DNA of 64,000 bases from JAKQDH01 sp029558835 (GCA_035356615.1 DAOQSN010000001.1:310001-374000); one strand, 5' to 3'. Counted from the stretch's first letter, positions 42,575 to 52,036 are shown. Notes: generated by a model not told the origin, from the sequence alone. Made by a program: numbers and translations.

Positions 42575-43129
42575 TCAGCGTGGAAGCGGTGCGAGGATGC
42601 ACGTGAGGGTGTACGTCTCTCCACGGCGGCGGGCGGGGGGGGCGTGCATGAGCGCGTCGATGGGCCGCAGCAACCGCTGCAGGCGGCGGAGCCCTCTGCG
42701 ATCGAGCACGGCCGCATAGCGTCGGAGCCACAGGTCGTCGCGGAAGCCGTCGCTTCCCAGAAGGGCCTTGCGGTGGTCCCGTGCCGACGAGCGCAGCAGG
42801 GCGGCACAGGAGTCGGCCACGGCCTTCAGGTACGCGGGAGAGCGTTGCTCGCGGTCCAGGAGGAGCCGTGGCGCCACGAGGGCGTAGACGGTCTCCATGC
42901 GCCGGCGGCATTTGCGCCGACTGTGCTCGACGAGCAGCCCGACGCTGCGAAGCGTGTGGACGTGGTAGTAAAGGGATTCCGGCTGGCGGCCCATCGCGGT
43001 CGCCAACTCTTCGACCGAGCTGGGGCCGCGGCTGGAAAGGACGTCCACGATGCGGGCGCGCACCGGGGACCCGAGGGCGGCCACCTGCTCGGGGCGGCGT
43101 AGTACAAAGGCCTTGCCGGGCCTGGGCAT
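42575..43129 (-). CDS. ArsR-like winged-helix transcriptional regulator
   Basis: A 184-residue protein whose first 90 residues form a winged helix: LGSPVRARIVDVLSSRGPSS, VEELATAMGRQPESLYYHVH, TLRSVGLLVEHSRRK, typical of the ArsR/HTH_20 group. The C-terminal half is helical and unassigned. The typical metal-binding CVC motif of ArsR is absent, so its signal is not obvious. It is divergent from the TPR-protease gene with a 226-bp shared spacer containing an AT-rich island, and may regulate that gene. Confidence 0.78.
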   Translation of the reverse strand: MPRPGKAFVLRRPEQVAALGSPVRARIVDVLSSRGPSSVEELATAMGRQPESLYYHVHTLRSVGLLVEHSRRKCRRRMETVYALVAPRLLLDREQRSPAYLKAVADSCAALLRSSARDHRKALLGSDGFRDDLWLRRYAAVLDRRGLRRLQRLLRPIDALMHAPPARRRGETYTLTCILAPLPR

Positions 43130-43171
43130 TGGGGGACAGCATGGCCGTCGGGATTGGGGGTGTCAACCGGG

Positions 43172-43206
43172 CATTGCTAGAAAAAGATGGTTTTTTGAAG
43201 TAAAGT
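43172..43206. promoter_or_regulatory. AT-rich island in the divergent regulator/protease spacer
   Basis: TTGCTAGAAAAAGATGG, TTTTTTGAAGTAAAGTGG: a strikingly AT-rich stretch in very GC-rich surroundings, between divergent starts at 43129 and 43356. A promoter or operator is likely here, but no well-spaced -35/-10 pair is clear on either strand. Confidence 0.35.
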
Positions 43207-43355
43207 GGGTCCGCCGGGCGTCTGGCTGTGGGTGCTCACCGTCAGGGGTGGTGGGCAGTAGTCCGGCGGTTGCCGCCGAGTGTGCGCGGACCTTGCCTGC
43301 GGAGAGCGTGGGCGCGCACACGGCGGGGAGTCGGCGCAGGAAGGAGAGACCGGGT

Positions 43356-44651
43356 ATGACAGGTTGCGGGAACAAGCTGGCGCGTACGGCCGGCGGCGTG
43401 GGACTGCTCGTTTGCCTGGCGTTTGGGGGGATCACGCCGGCGGAGGACGAGGTGGCGCGCGGTGACGCGCTGTTTCGTGCGGGGCAGTTTGCGGAGGCCG
43501 AAAAGGCATATGCGGCCGCGCGAACGGCTGGTGCCAGGAGCTTCGAGGCCACTGTGCGGCTGGGCGAGATTGCGTTGCTGGGCAATCGCTTCCCGGAGGC
43601 GGAGCGCTTGCTGCAGGAGGCGATCGCCATGCAGCCGGACACTCCCCGGCCGAAGGAACTGCTCGCGGAAGCGTTCTGTCGGCAGGACAAGTTTGCGCAG
43701 GCTGCCGAGCTCGTTAAGCAGGTTGGACCGGAGGCGGAGGCGGCTAAACTGAGCAGTTTTCAGGGCTCAGCGCCCTACGAGATTGCCGGTGCGACCGACG
43801 CTGCTCATGTCAAGTTCGTGCGCACGGATCCGCTGCCGGTGATCCGCGCGCGCTTCAACGGAAAGGAGGAGGGGCTGCTTCTCGTCGACACGGGCGCTTC
43901 CGAGCTGTACCTGGACAAGGCCCTGGTGGAGAAGCTGGCCTTGTCACGGTTCGGCTCGACCACGGGCATGTACGCGGGCGGCCGGACCGCGGAGGTCGGG
44001 CACGCCCGCCTGGACTCGATCCAGCTTGGCGATCTCGAGGTCCGTAACGTGCCGGTCGTCGTCCGGAGCGGAGGTGCGATGCTGCGGTTGCCCGACCAGG
44101 AGCCGCCGGTCGGCGTCATTGGTACGGTGATGTTCTATCACTTCTTCACTACGCTCGACTACCCGCAGGGCGAGTTGGTGTTGCGTCGCAGGACCGACGT
44201 GCGCCGGGCGGAGGTCGAACGGCTGGCGCAGGATTCCCGCACGCATGTCGTCCCCTTCTGGATGGCCGGCACGCACACGATGGTGGCTTGGGGGAAGGTG
44301 AACGATAGTCCGCCGCTGCTGATGTTTGCCGACACCGGTTTGGCCGGCGGCGGTTTCCTGTGTCCGGAGTCAACCCTGAAGGACGCCGGCATTGACATCT
44401 CGGGGCTGCCGTCGTTTCAAGGCATGGGCGGCGGCGGGCCGGTCACGGTGACGCCGTTCAAGATTGAGCGCCTGAGCTTCGGTGCTGCGACGGCCTCGGG
44501 AATCACCGGCTTCTTCGGCGGGTTTCCGCCAGCCAGCGAGTACGACAAGGGCTTCCGCGTGGGAGGGATCATCTCCCACGAGTTCTTCAAGCGCTTCGCG
44601 CTGACGTTCGACTTCGAGAAGATGCGCTTCCTGCTAACGCCGGCACCGTGA
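43356..44651 (+). CDS. Secreted TPR protein with retropepsin-like aspartic protease domain
   Basis: A 431-residue protein with AAGGAG upstream and an N-terminal signal helix (AGGVGLLVCLAFGG). Residues about 32-125 are TPR-like (ARGDALFRAGQFAEAEKAY). Then come two aspartic-protease half-domains: LLVDTGASELYLDKALV with the catalytic DTG at 178-180, and FADTGLAGGGFL at 326-328, each followed by a hydrophobic Ile/Val-Gly stretch (VGVIGTVMFYHFF, RVGGIISHEFF). Paired DTG sites are the layout of pepsin-like or tandem retropepsin folds. It probably cleaves peptides outside the cytoplasm; the substrate is unknown. Confidence 0.82.
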   Translation: MTGCGNKLARTAGGVGLLVCLAFGGITPAEDEVARGDALFRAGQFAEAEKAYAAARTAGARSFEATVRLGEIALLGNRFPEAERLLQEAIAMQPDTPRPKELLAEAFCRQDKFAQAAELVKQVGPEAEAAKLSSFQGSAPYEIAGATDAAHVKFVRTDPLPVIRARFNGKEEGLLLVDTGASELYLDKALVEKLALSRFGSTTGMYAGGRTAEVGHARLDSIQLGDLEVRNVPVVVRSGGAMLRLPDQEPPVGVIGTVMFYHFFTTLDYPQGELVLRRRTDVRRAEVERLAQDSRTHVVPFWMAGTHTMVAWGKVNDSPPLLMFADTGLAGGGFLCPESTLKDAGIDISGLPSFQGMGGGGPVTVTPFKIERLSFGAATASGITGFFGGFPPASEYDKGFRVGGIISHEFFKRFALTFDFEKMRFLLTPAP

Positions 44652-44774
44652 GGCGGCCTGGGCGTGGAAACTGCGGTGGTCTGAAGCGAGTTAAGTTCGG
44701 CGCGTGCAAGCGCTCTACCGGTTCGGCACGGGGTTGCCCGAAGCAGGCGCACGGGTGTGCCGGTCAGCAAGTGG

Positions 44775-44802
44775 TCCAACGTAGTATATTTACTACGTTG
44801 GA
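44775..44802. terminator. Perfect 12-bp palindrome between convergent genes
   Basis: TCCAACGTAGTA, loop TATT, TACTACGTTGGA. It lies between the protease gene (plus) and recQ (minus), so bidirectional termination is likely. There is no T-run and the core is AT-rich, so a protein-binding operator is an alternative. Confidence 0.6.
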
Positions 44803-44873
44803 TCGGTTTCACCTCGCGGTTTTCCTCACGTCTTGCGTCGCAGGTGTGAGGGGGGCCAAACCTACGGGTGAAG

Positions 44874-47135
44874 TCACTGGCGGGCGTGCGCGGGCGATGG
44901 CGTCTGGAGCGGTCCAGTGGACACGGTTTCGAGATGCCGGGTGACCAGGCGGATGGTATCGAAGGGGACTTGGCCGTCGAGGGCGTCGAAAATGGGCCTC
45001 AGCGGGGTCGTGCCGAGGCGCTGGGCGGCATGCTGCACTACGTGGTAGGTGGCCGAATCGACCCAAGGGGCGACGCTGGGCGGACGCTCGCGCTGGATGT
45101 ACTCGACCAAGTACCGGGTGGTGGTGCTGCGGGCGCGGCCGAGCGTGGTCATCACCTTCTCAATGGATGCACCGTCGGCGAAGAGCGCGAACGCTGCACG
45201 GCGAGCGGCGGTGAGGGGTCGTGGGCGGGGCACCTGTGGCTCCGGGGCCGACCGCGCGGCTGTGTTCGGGGATTGATTCGTCGTCAGTCCCTGCTGCGTG
45301 CAGTAGGCGGCGATGTGCTCGACGAAGCAGGTGCCGTAGTCGGCAAGCTTGCGCTGGCCCACCCCATGAACACGGGCGAAGACATCCAGCGTGCTGGGGC
45401 GTACCCGGGCCAGCTCGCGCAGCGTCGCGTCCCCGAAGATGATGAAGGCGGGCACGTGCTGTTTCTCCGCAAGCTCCCGGCGGAGCCCGCGCAGGCTCTC
45501 GAACAACCCGGCATCGACGCCCTCCCAGGACTCCGCCTCGACACGTGTCTTGCGGACCGCCTTGGTCCGCGGTTGCAGCAGCTTCACCTCCTGCCGGCCG
45601 CGGAGCACTTCCCACGACGCGGCATTGAGTCTGAGGATGGGGTGTTCGTCAGCGGTTCGTTCGAGGAGGTTCTGGTCGATGAGCTGGTAAACGAGGTTCG
45701 TCAGATTCTTGCGGTCCAGCTCCTTGAGCAGGCCGTAGGTGCTCAGCTTGTCGTGCTGCCAGCGGCGGATCATGTCGGTGTTGCCGCCGAGCAGCACGTC
45801 CACGACGTGCGTCACGCCGAAGCGCTGGTCCACGCGGGCGACGCAGGAGAGTATCTTCCTGGCGATGACCGTGCTTTCGGGGGCAATCTCCGCCTCTTCG
45901 AGGCACACGTCGCAGGCGCCGCAAAGGGTGCGGTCGTAGGGCTGTCCGAAGTACTCGGAGAGCAGCTTGTGCCGGCAGATCGGGGAGTTGCAGTACCGTT
46001 TCATGTGGCGGAGCAACTCGTTGGCGGCCAGGCTCACCTGTTCGGGATCAGCCGCGGCTTCCGCGCTCTTCTTGATGAGCATCCGCCATTTCTGGTCGTC
46101 GGCGGCGGAGTAGAAGAGCACACACTCCGCCTCGAGGCCGTCGCGCCCGGCGCGGCCGGTCTCCTGCTGGTAGTGTTCGAGGCTCTTGGGCATGCCCGCG
46201 TGGAGGACGCAACGGACGTCGCTGCGGTCGATGCCCATGCCGAACGCCACGGTGGCGACGATGACGTCGAGCTTCTCCTCGGCGAAGGCGTCCTGGGTGC
46301 GCCGGCGGTCGTCGGGCTCCATGCCGGCGTGGTAGTGGGCGGCGCGAATGCAGTTGTCGGTCAGCCAGGACGCGAGGTCCTCGGTGTCCCGGCGGCTGAT
46401 GCAATACACAATAGCGGCTTGTCCTTGATGTCGGCGGATGACTTGCAGCGTCTGATCGTACACGTCGACGCGCGGCACTACGCGGTAGATGAGGTTGGGG
46501 CGGTCGAAGGTGCCGATCAGCACAGCCGGCTTGGTCAGCCGAAGCTGGTCGACGATGTCCTGCTGGACGCGTGGGGTGGCCGTCGCGGTGTAGGCGTGCA
46601 GGCTGGCCGTGGGGAAACGCTCTTTCAGCACCACGAGTTGGCGATACTCCGGGCGGAAGTCGTGACCCCAGTGGCTGATGCAATGGGCTTCGTCGATGGC
46701 GAAGGCCCGCACCTTCAGGTCTTGCAGCAGGCGCAGGAAGCGCTCCGTGACGATCCGCTCGGGCGTGACGAAGGCCAGCCGCACTGCCCCGCGGGCAATG
46801 TCGCGTTCGGCGTTGCGAGCTTCGTCTCCGTGCATGCCACTGTGCAAGGCCTGGGCGGGATACCCGCACTGGCGCAGGCCGTCCACCTGATCCTTCATGA
46901 GTGCAATGAGCGGTGAGATGACGACGTCGAGCCGATTGGCCAGCAGCGGCGGCACCTGGTAGCACAGCGACTTGCCGCCGCCGGTGGGCAGCACGATGAG
47001 CGAGTCGCGGTGGTCGAGCCCGGCCCGGATGGCCTCCTCCTGCAGCGGACGCAAACGCTCAAACCCCCACATCTGCTTCACGGTGGCGAGGATGCGGTGG
47101 TGGAGAGGTTCGGATTGGACGGCGCTTTCCGTCAT
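44874..47135 (-). CDS. recQ: ATP-dependent DNA helicase RecQ
   Basis: A 753-residue helicase with Walker A VLPTGGGKSLCYQVP, DEAH box AFAIDEAHCISHWGHDF, motif VI QETGRAGRDGLEAECVLFY, a zinc-binding RQC domain (RYCNSPICRHKLLSEYFG ... CGACDVC), an HRDC domain (PAFIIFGDATLRELARV), and a C-terminal helical extension with FALFADGASIEKVMTTLGRA that looks like the HTH_40 type. RecQ unwinds DNA 3'-5' in repair and fork restart. The start at 47135 gives a normal N-terminus. It is divergent from an OLD-like gene 297 bp away. Confidence 0.94.
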   Translation of the reverse strand: MTESAVQSEPLHHRILATVKQMWGFERLRPLQEEAIRAGLDHRDSLIVLPTGGGKSLCYQVPPLLANRLDVVISPLIALMKDQVDGLRQCGYPAQALHSGMHGDEARNAERDIARGAVRLAFVTPERIVTERFLRLLQDLKVRAFAIDEAHCISHWGHDFRPEYRQLVVLKERFPTASLHAYTATATPRVQQDIVDQLRLTKPAVLIGTFDRPNLIYRVVPRVDVYDQTLQVIRRHQGQAAIVYCISRRDTEDLASWLTDNCIRAAHYHAGMEPDDRRRTQDAFAEEKLDVIVATVAFGMGIDRSDVRCVLHAGMPKSLEHYQQETGRAGRDGLEAECVLFYSAADDQKWRMLIKKSAEAAADPEQVSLAANELLRHMKRYCNSPICRHKLLSEYFGQPYDRTLCGACDVCLEEAEIAPESTVIARKILSCVARVDQRFGVTHVVDVLLGGNTDMIRRWQHDKLSTYGLLKELDRKNLTNLVYQLIDQNLLERTADEHPILRLNAASWEVLRGRQEVKLLQPRTKAVRKTRVEAESWEGVDAGLFESLRGLRRELAEKQHVPAFIIFGDATLRELARVRPSTLDVFARVHGVGQRKLADYGTCFVEHIAAYCTQQGLTTNQSPNTAARSAPEPQVPRPRPLTAARRAAFALFADGASIEKVMTTLGRARSTTTRYLVEYIQRERPPSVAPWVDSATYHVVQHAAQRLGTTPLRPIFDALDGQVPFDTIRLVTRHLETVSTGPLQTPSPAHARQ

Positions 47136-47432
47136 AGAATCTCGCCGGGTGGGAGACCCCCATCGGGTCTCGCGGTTTCGAGGGCACCACAGGCCGGCGG
47201 AGCAACTCTGGGAGCCCGGCTGCTCAGGCGACCCGCCTGAGCACGTTGGCGCGTTCTGCTGTGGGGCGGTGGCCCAACCACGAACCGTGCGCGTGGAACG
47301 CTGCGTCAGCGTGGAACGCTACCACACCCCCTTTTCCCGAAGGATAACCGTCGGCTCAGGTCGGAGCAACGCCCCCGGCTCCGCCGGTAGTGTACCCTTG
47401 CAGGACGCGGGCAGACCCGCGACACTACCGGC

Positions 47433-49175
47433 ATGCTCACGCGGCTTAGGGTGCGGAACTTCAAGCGCTTCGACGACGTCGACATCGAACTCGGTGAGAC
47501 CGTCGTCCTGATCGGACCCAATGACTCCGGGAAGACGACTGCGCTCCAGGCGCTGGCATTGTGGGAGATTGGGGTCCGGCGCTGGCTGGACAAGCGGCGT
47601 GACAAAGCTTCGCCGGAGAAGCGTCCGGGTGTTGCGATCAACCGGCGCGACCTGATCTCCATTCCGGTCCCTGATGCGAACCTGCTCTGGCGAGACCGCC
47701 ACGTCCGCGACGTCGAGTCCATCGAGAAGCCCGGCAAGCGCTCAACCAAGACGCAGAACGTGCGTATTGACGTGATCGTTGATGGTGTGACCGAGGGGAG
47801 AACCTGGTCCTGTGGTCTCGAGTTTGACTACGCGAACGAGGAGTCGTTCTACTGTCGGCCGCTCCGGCTCGAGCAGCGGAGCACTGAGCGCATGCCGCTG
47901 CCCCTGGAAGCCGGCAAGGTTCGCGTGGCCTATCTGCCCCCGATGTCGGGACTGGCGGCGGTTGAGCCCAAGTGGGAGCCGGGTCGTGTCAACGTCCTGA
48001 TTGGCGAGGGCCAGACCGCCCAGGTGCTCCGGAATCTGTGCTATCAGATCTGCTCCCAGCAGCCAGCGCAGCCCGGCTGGGATGCACTGGTGGGGCACAT
48101 CCGGCAGTCCTTCGGGGTCGACCTGCTCCCCCCGAGGTTCGATACAGACCGGGGCGAGGTCACCATGGCGTATACAGGACCCCATGGCGTGCACCTTGAT
48201 CTTTCTTCGTCGGGTCGTGGGCTGCAGCAGACGCTCCTGCTACTTGCCCACCTGTACGCGAACCCGGGAACCGTCCTGCTACTCGATGAACCCGACGCTC
48301 ATCTCGAGATTCTCCGGCAGCGGCAGACCTACGCGCTGCTGACCGACGTGGCAGCCCGGCAAAGGTCGCAGGTGATTGCCGCCAGTCACTCGGAAGTCGT
48401 TCTGAACGAGGCGGCGGACCGGGACGTGGTGGTGGCGTTCGTCGGCAAGCCGCACCGGCTCAATGACCGTGGGTCGCAGGTTTTGAAAGCCCTGCGCGAG
48501 ATCGGCTTCGATCAGTACTACCAGGCTGAGCAGACCGGCTGGGTGTTGTATCTCGAATCTGCCTCGGATCTTGCCATGTTGCAGGCGTTTGCGCGCACAC
48601 TCGATCACCCGGCGAGGCAGCTTCTCGAACGCCCCTTCGTCCACTATGTGGCGACGAATCTACCCCAGCACGCCCGCGATCACTTCTACGGCCTGCGGGA
48701 AGCGAAGCCGGACCTGCTCGGCGTGGCGCTCTTTGACCGCCTGGACAAGGAACTGCAAAGCGGCGCCCCGCTGGCAGAGTTGATGTGGGAGCGCCGAGAG
48801 ATCGAGAACTACTTCTGCAGCCCCGACGTCCTGCTGGCCTACGCTCAACAGGGCGTTGCCGACGATCTCTTCGGAGCCTCGGAACGGGATCAACGCGTGC
48901 GCGCCATGCAGGAGGCGATTCGGGATGTCTCCGATGCCCTGAGCACCCTGGGGAAGCCTGCCCCCTGGTCCCCTGACCTGAAGGTCAGTGACGAGTTCCT
49001 GGAGCCGGTGCTCAAGAAGTTCTTCGGCACGCTGAATCTGCCCCTTAGTGTGCGCAAATCCGACTACCATGTGCTGGCGTCGCTGGTACCGCGCGACAGC
49101 ATTGATTCCGAAGTTGTCCGGAAACTGGACAGGATCGTCGCGGTGGCTGCGCAGGCCCAGCCGAAGCTTGTGTGA
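47433..49175 (+). CDS. OLD-like ATPase/TOPRIM nuclease, possible phage-defence protein
   Basis: A 580-residue protein. The N-terminal ABC-type ATPase begins MLTRLRVRNFKRFDDVDIEL, with Walker A VLIGPNDSGKTTAL (residues 28-36), the signature LSSSGRGLQQTLLL near 257-270 and Walker B VLLLDEPDAHLE near 281-292. The C-terminal part shows TOPRIM-like acidic motifs: YLESASDL (Glu375, Asp379) and ALFDRLDKEL (Asp435, Asp438). This ATPase-TOPRIM layout is that of OLD-family nucleases, many of which act against phage or as retron and Gabija-type effectors. It is a single gene with no UvrD-like partner. RecQ is divergent to it. Its role is inferred, not shown. Confidence 0.75.
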   Translation: MLTRLRVRNFKRFDDVDIELGETVVLIGPNDSGKTTALQALALWEIGVRRWLDKRRDKASPEKRPGVAINRRDLISIPVPDANLLWRDRHVRDVESIEKPGKRSTKTQNVRIDVIVDGVTEGRTWSCGLEFDYANEESFYCRPLRLEQRSTERMPLPLEAGKVRVAYLPPMSGLAAVEPKWEPGRVNVLIGEGQTAQVLRNLCYQICSQQPAQPGWDALVGHIRQSFGVDLLPPRFDTDRGEVTMAYTGPHGVHLDLSSSGRGLQQTLLLLAHLYANPGTVLLLDEPDAHLEILRQRQTYALLTDVAARQRSQVIAASHSEVVLNEAADRDVVVAFVGKPHRLNDRGSQVLKALREIGFDQYYQAEQTGWVLYLESASDLAMLQAFARTLDHPARQLLERPFVHYVATNLPQHARDHFYGLREAKPDLLGVALFDRLDKELQSGAPLAELMWERREIENYFCSPDVLLAYAQQGVADDLFGASERDQRVRAMQEAIRDVSDALSTLGKPAPWSPDLKVSDEFLEPVLKKFFGTLNLPLSVRKSDYHVLASLVPRDSIDSEVVRKLDRIVAVAAQAQPKLV

Positions 49176-49278
49176 ACCGGCGTCTCTTCTGGCTGGTGCC
49201 CACATGCACTCGCGAATCTCGCCAGCTGGCGCCGCGGACCGCAAGAACCGGGTGGTGGCGTGGTCGGCGGTACCTACA

Positions 49279-50145
49279 ATGGCCCGCATGATCACCAGGC
49301 AGCAATCGACACAGCGTGTCAGCGACTACGACCGTATCGGGGCCGCGTTGAGCTATCTGGATCGCCATCGGCGCCAGCCCGTGCCGCTGGCGGGGCTCGC
49401 CGACGTGCTCGGATTGAGCCCGTTTCACTTTCAGCGGCTGTTCACCCGGTGGGCCGGGATCAGCCCGAAGCGCTTCGCTCGCTACCTCCAGTTGAACGAC
49501 GCACGGCTGCTGCTGCGTGATGCCCGCTCAGTGCTGGATACGACGCTTGACGTCGGCGCATCCAGTCCCGGCCGGTTGCACGATCTGTTTATGTCGATCG
49601 ACGCCGTGACGCCGGGCGAGTTCAAGTCGGGCGGTGCCGGGCTGACGATCGCCGTCGGTGAGCACCCCAGCCCGTTCGGTCGCTGCCTGCTCGGAGTGAG
49701 CCCACGCGGCATCTGCTGGCTGTCGTTTGCGGGGGCGGAACGGGACGGCATGGAGGAGCTACAGGCGACCTGGCCGGCGGCCACGATTCGCAACGACGCC
49801 AAGACGACCGGCTCCGTCGCGGCCCGCATCTTCCCGCCGCGCCCGCAGCCGGCATCTCGCCCGCTGCGGCTGCTCGTCGGCGGCACGAACTTCCAGGTCA
49901 AGGTGTGGGAGGCCCTCATCCGTGTCCCGCCGGGATGCCTGACGACCTACGCCGACCTCGGGGTGCGCATCGGGCACCCGACGGCCGCCCGCGCGGTGGG
50001 CAATGCCGTAGCGGCCAACCCGATCTCGTACCTGATCCCCTGCCATCGCGTCATCCGCAGCATGGGCATCGTCGGCGACTACCGCTGGAGTCCGCAGCGT
50101 AAAGAAGCCATGATCGCCTGGGAGGCCCTGCGCGCCGACGGGTAG
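49279..50145 (+). CDS. Ada-like AraC-type regulator fused to O6-methylguanine-DNA methyltransferase
   Basis: Residues 1-115 are an AraC-type helix-turn-helix (IGAALSYLDRHRRQPVPLAG, ADVLGLSPFHFQRLFTRWAG, ISPKRFARYLQL). Residues about 118-288 are an Ada-C methyltransferase with the active-site block SYLIPCHRVIRSMG (Cys near 252-255). It transfers methyl from O6-methylguanine to its own Cys and may regulate transcription. The N-terminal zinc domain that senses phosphotriester damage in E. coli Ada is missing. Starts at 49279 or 49288 are equally plausible. A B12-type radical SAM gene follows 420 bp later. Confidence 0.88.
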   Translation: MARMITRQQSTQRVSDYDRIGAALSYLDRHRRQPVPLAGLADVLGLSPFHFQRLFTRWAGISPKRFARYLQLNDARLLLRDARSVLDTTLDVGASSPGRLHDLFMSIDAVTPGEFKSGGAGLTIAVGEHPSPFGRCLLGVSPRGICWLSFAGAERDGMEELQATWPAATIRNDAKTTGSVAARIFPPRPQPASRPLRLLVGGTNFQVKVWEALIRVPPGCLTTYADLGVRIGHPTAARAVGNAVAANPISYLIPCHRVIRSMGIVGDYRWSPQRKEAMIAWEALRADG

Positions 50146-50566
50146 GACCACATGTCCGCCAACGACTTGGGCCGCTGGCGAACGACGGGCCCGGGCGATT
50201 CGAGCGCCCTGCCGAGACTTGCCGCCGGGAACAGCGGCACGGCGAAGTCCCGCCTCGCCATGCTCTTCCGGCCGTGAGCGCGGGACGGCTGGCGGAGCGT
50301 GCCCGCCTGTCCGGCGGCGGGCAGACGCCCCAGGCTCGGGCAGGGCACCGCCCCCTCGGCTTGGGCATACCGCCCCGGCGCGCGGGGGGCATGCTGCCGT
50401 AGTGATGCACCCCGGGGCGCGTCCTTCTCGCAGCGGGTGCAGGCACAGGCGGCGACCGTCCGATACTCGCCACAGGTCTGCGTCCTGCAGTGACTGAATC
50501 GGGGGTATTACGCCTCGCGCGGGTAGTCTGCGTGGAGCGGCCCCGGTGCGAGCGCGGAGAAACGGC
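50146..50566. other. Spacer before the radical SAM gene
   Basis: About 420 bp with no supported gene. At 50357-50375 CTCGGCTTGGGCATACC resembles the right arm of the ~100-bp element, but no matching left arm was found. No cobalamin riboswitch is visible. Confidence 0.45.
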
Positions 50567-52036
50567 ATGAAGATCCTTCTCATCCAGCCGGCGAAACCGA
50601 TCCTCCACAAGCAGGACGGCTCGCGCGAGGGCCGGCAGGCGATGTTCCCGCTGGGGCTGCTGTACATCGCGGCCGCCGCCGAGCGCGCGGGGCACGTCGT
50701 CGAGGTCCTTGATGTTCCCACCGAAGGCTTCGCGACTGAGGAATTCCTCGAGGAGCTGCCGCATGGAACGCTCATGCGCATCGGCCTGCCGATGCCGGAG
50801 GTGGGCCGTCGGATCGCGGCCGCCCAGCCGGACGTCGTCGGCATCTCCTGCCTGCTCTCCACCAGCGCGGATGAGGCGTTGAAGTGCGCGGCCGCCGCCA
50901 AGCAGGTGGCACCGTCCATTCCGGTGGTGCTGGGCGGGGCGCATCCGTCCGCGTTGCCGGCGGAGATGCTCGGCGACCGCAGCGTTGACTACGTGGTCAT
51001 CGGCGAGGGGGAAGAGACGTTTGTCCAGTTGCTACAGTGCCTGGGCGACGGCCGGGTGCCAAGGGCGTTGGACGGCATCGGGTACCGGGAGCAGGGCCAG
51101 CCCGTCGTGCGGCCCAAGACCCGCTGGATTGACGACTTGGACGCCCTCGCCTGGCCCGCCCGTCACCTGGTGGACCTGCGCCGCTACGTGGACAACTATT
51201 ACAAGTTCCGCGCCCAGTTCGAGTACGGCCACACGCGCAGCATGGAATGGGGCATGTATACGTCGATGCTCGCATCGCGCGGATGTCCCTACGATTGTTC
51301 CTTCTGTGCCAAGAACGTGGTGTGGGGACGGCGGTACCGGACGCGGTCCGTGGCGTCGGTCGTGGACGAGATGGAGTTTCTGGTGAAGCGGCACGGCGTC
51401 AAGGAGATTCACTTCGAGGACGAGAACTGGGCCGGAAATCCCGAGCACGCCAAGCAGATTTGTCGGGAGATTCTCCGCCGCGGGCTGGACGTGGCCTGGG
51501 CGCTGCCCAACGGGATCACGCTGCACACGATGAGTGAGGAGCTGCTGCGCCTGATGCGCCAGGCGGGCGCTTACTCGTTGACGCTGTCGCTGGAGAGCGC
51601 CTCCCCGCGCATCTGCAAACGCTTCATCCACAAGCCGATCGACAAGGACAAGGCCGTCCGGATGATCGGCGTGATCCGCGAACTGGGGTTTGAACTGTTC
51701 GTGGGATTCATGATCGGCTTCCCGGGTGAGACGTTGGCGGAAATCCAGGAGACGATCCGCTGGGCGGAAAGCCTGGACGTCGAGAACTTCGGCTTCGCCA
51801 TTGCCACTCCCCTTCCCGGAACCCAACTCCTGGACCTGTGTGAGCACGAGGGCCTGCTGGTGGCAGGCTTCGACCGCCGGCGGCTGCGCTTCTCGGTGGG
51901 CAACATTCAGACGGACCAGTTCACGCCGGCATTGCTGGAACGCCTGCGGCGGGAGGAGTACCTGCGGATTCACCGGCAACGCGCCGCGCGGGACGCGTGC
52001 GACGCAGCCACGACCTGCTTGCCGACGACACCGTAG
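50567..52036 (+). CDS. B12-binding-type radical SAM enzyme
   Basis: A 489-residue protein: an N-terminal cobalamin-binding-like Rossmann domain (MKILLIQPAKPIL ... FPLGLLYIAAAAERAGHVVE ... DVVGISCLLSTSADEAL ... VVLGGAHPSALPAEML), then the radical SAM motif LASRGCPYDCSFCAKNVVWG, EIHFEDENWAGNPEHAK and LTLSLESASPRICKRF. The cofactor His of DxHxxG is not seen, so it may not bind cobalamin tightly; many such proteins act as anaerobic methyltransferases or in lipid or sugar modification. GCGGAG 8 nt upstream supports the start. Reaction unknown. Confidence 0.87.
   Translation: MKILLIQPAKPILHKQDGSREGRQAMFPLGLLYIAAAAERAGHVVEVLDVPTEGFATEEFLEELPHGTLMRIGLPMPEVGRRIAAAQPDVVGISCLLSTSADEALKCAAAAKQVAPSIPVVLGGAHPSALPAEMLGDRSVDYVVIGEGEETFVQLLQCLGDGRVPRALDGIGYREQGQPVVRPKTRWIDDLDALAWPARHLVDLRRYVDNYYKFRAQFEYGHTRSMEWGMYTSMLASRGCPYDCSFCAKNVVWGRRYRTRSVASVVDEMEFLVKRHGVKEIHFEDENWAGNPEHAKQICREILRRGLDVAWALPNGITLHTMSEELLRLMRQAGAYSLTLSLESASPRICKRFIHKPIDKDKAVRMIGVIRELGFELFVGFMIGFPGETLAEIQETIRWAESLDVENFGFAIATPLPGTQLLDLCEHEGLLVAGFDRRRLRFSVGNIQTDQFTPALLERLRREEYLRIHRQRAARDACDAATTCLPTTP

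Noticed and set aside
44868..46916. 682-codon plus-strand open frame opposite recQ
   Set aside because: It mirrors recQ codon by codon; its protein is biased and not recognisable. The same applies to long frames opposite rpsA (23743-25047), asnS (31588-33456), the GspE at 40438 (40534-41907), the acyltransferase region (58787-60988) and rho (62193-63593).
50079..50348. Minus-strand frame next to the Ada-like gene
   Set aside because: It overlaps the methyltransferase 3' end and its composition is shadow-like.
50357..50375. Possible seventh copy of the ~100-bp element
   Set aside because: Only a right-arm-like CTCGGCTTGGGCAT is present; no left arm within 200 bp.
50146..50566. Cobalamin riboswitch before the B12-type radical SAM gene
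   Set aside because: No B12-box-like conserved core was seen.
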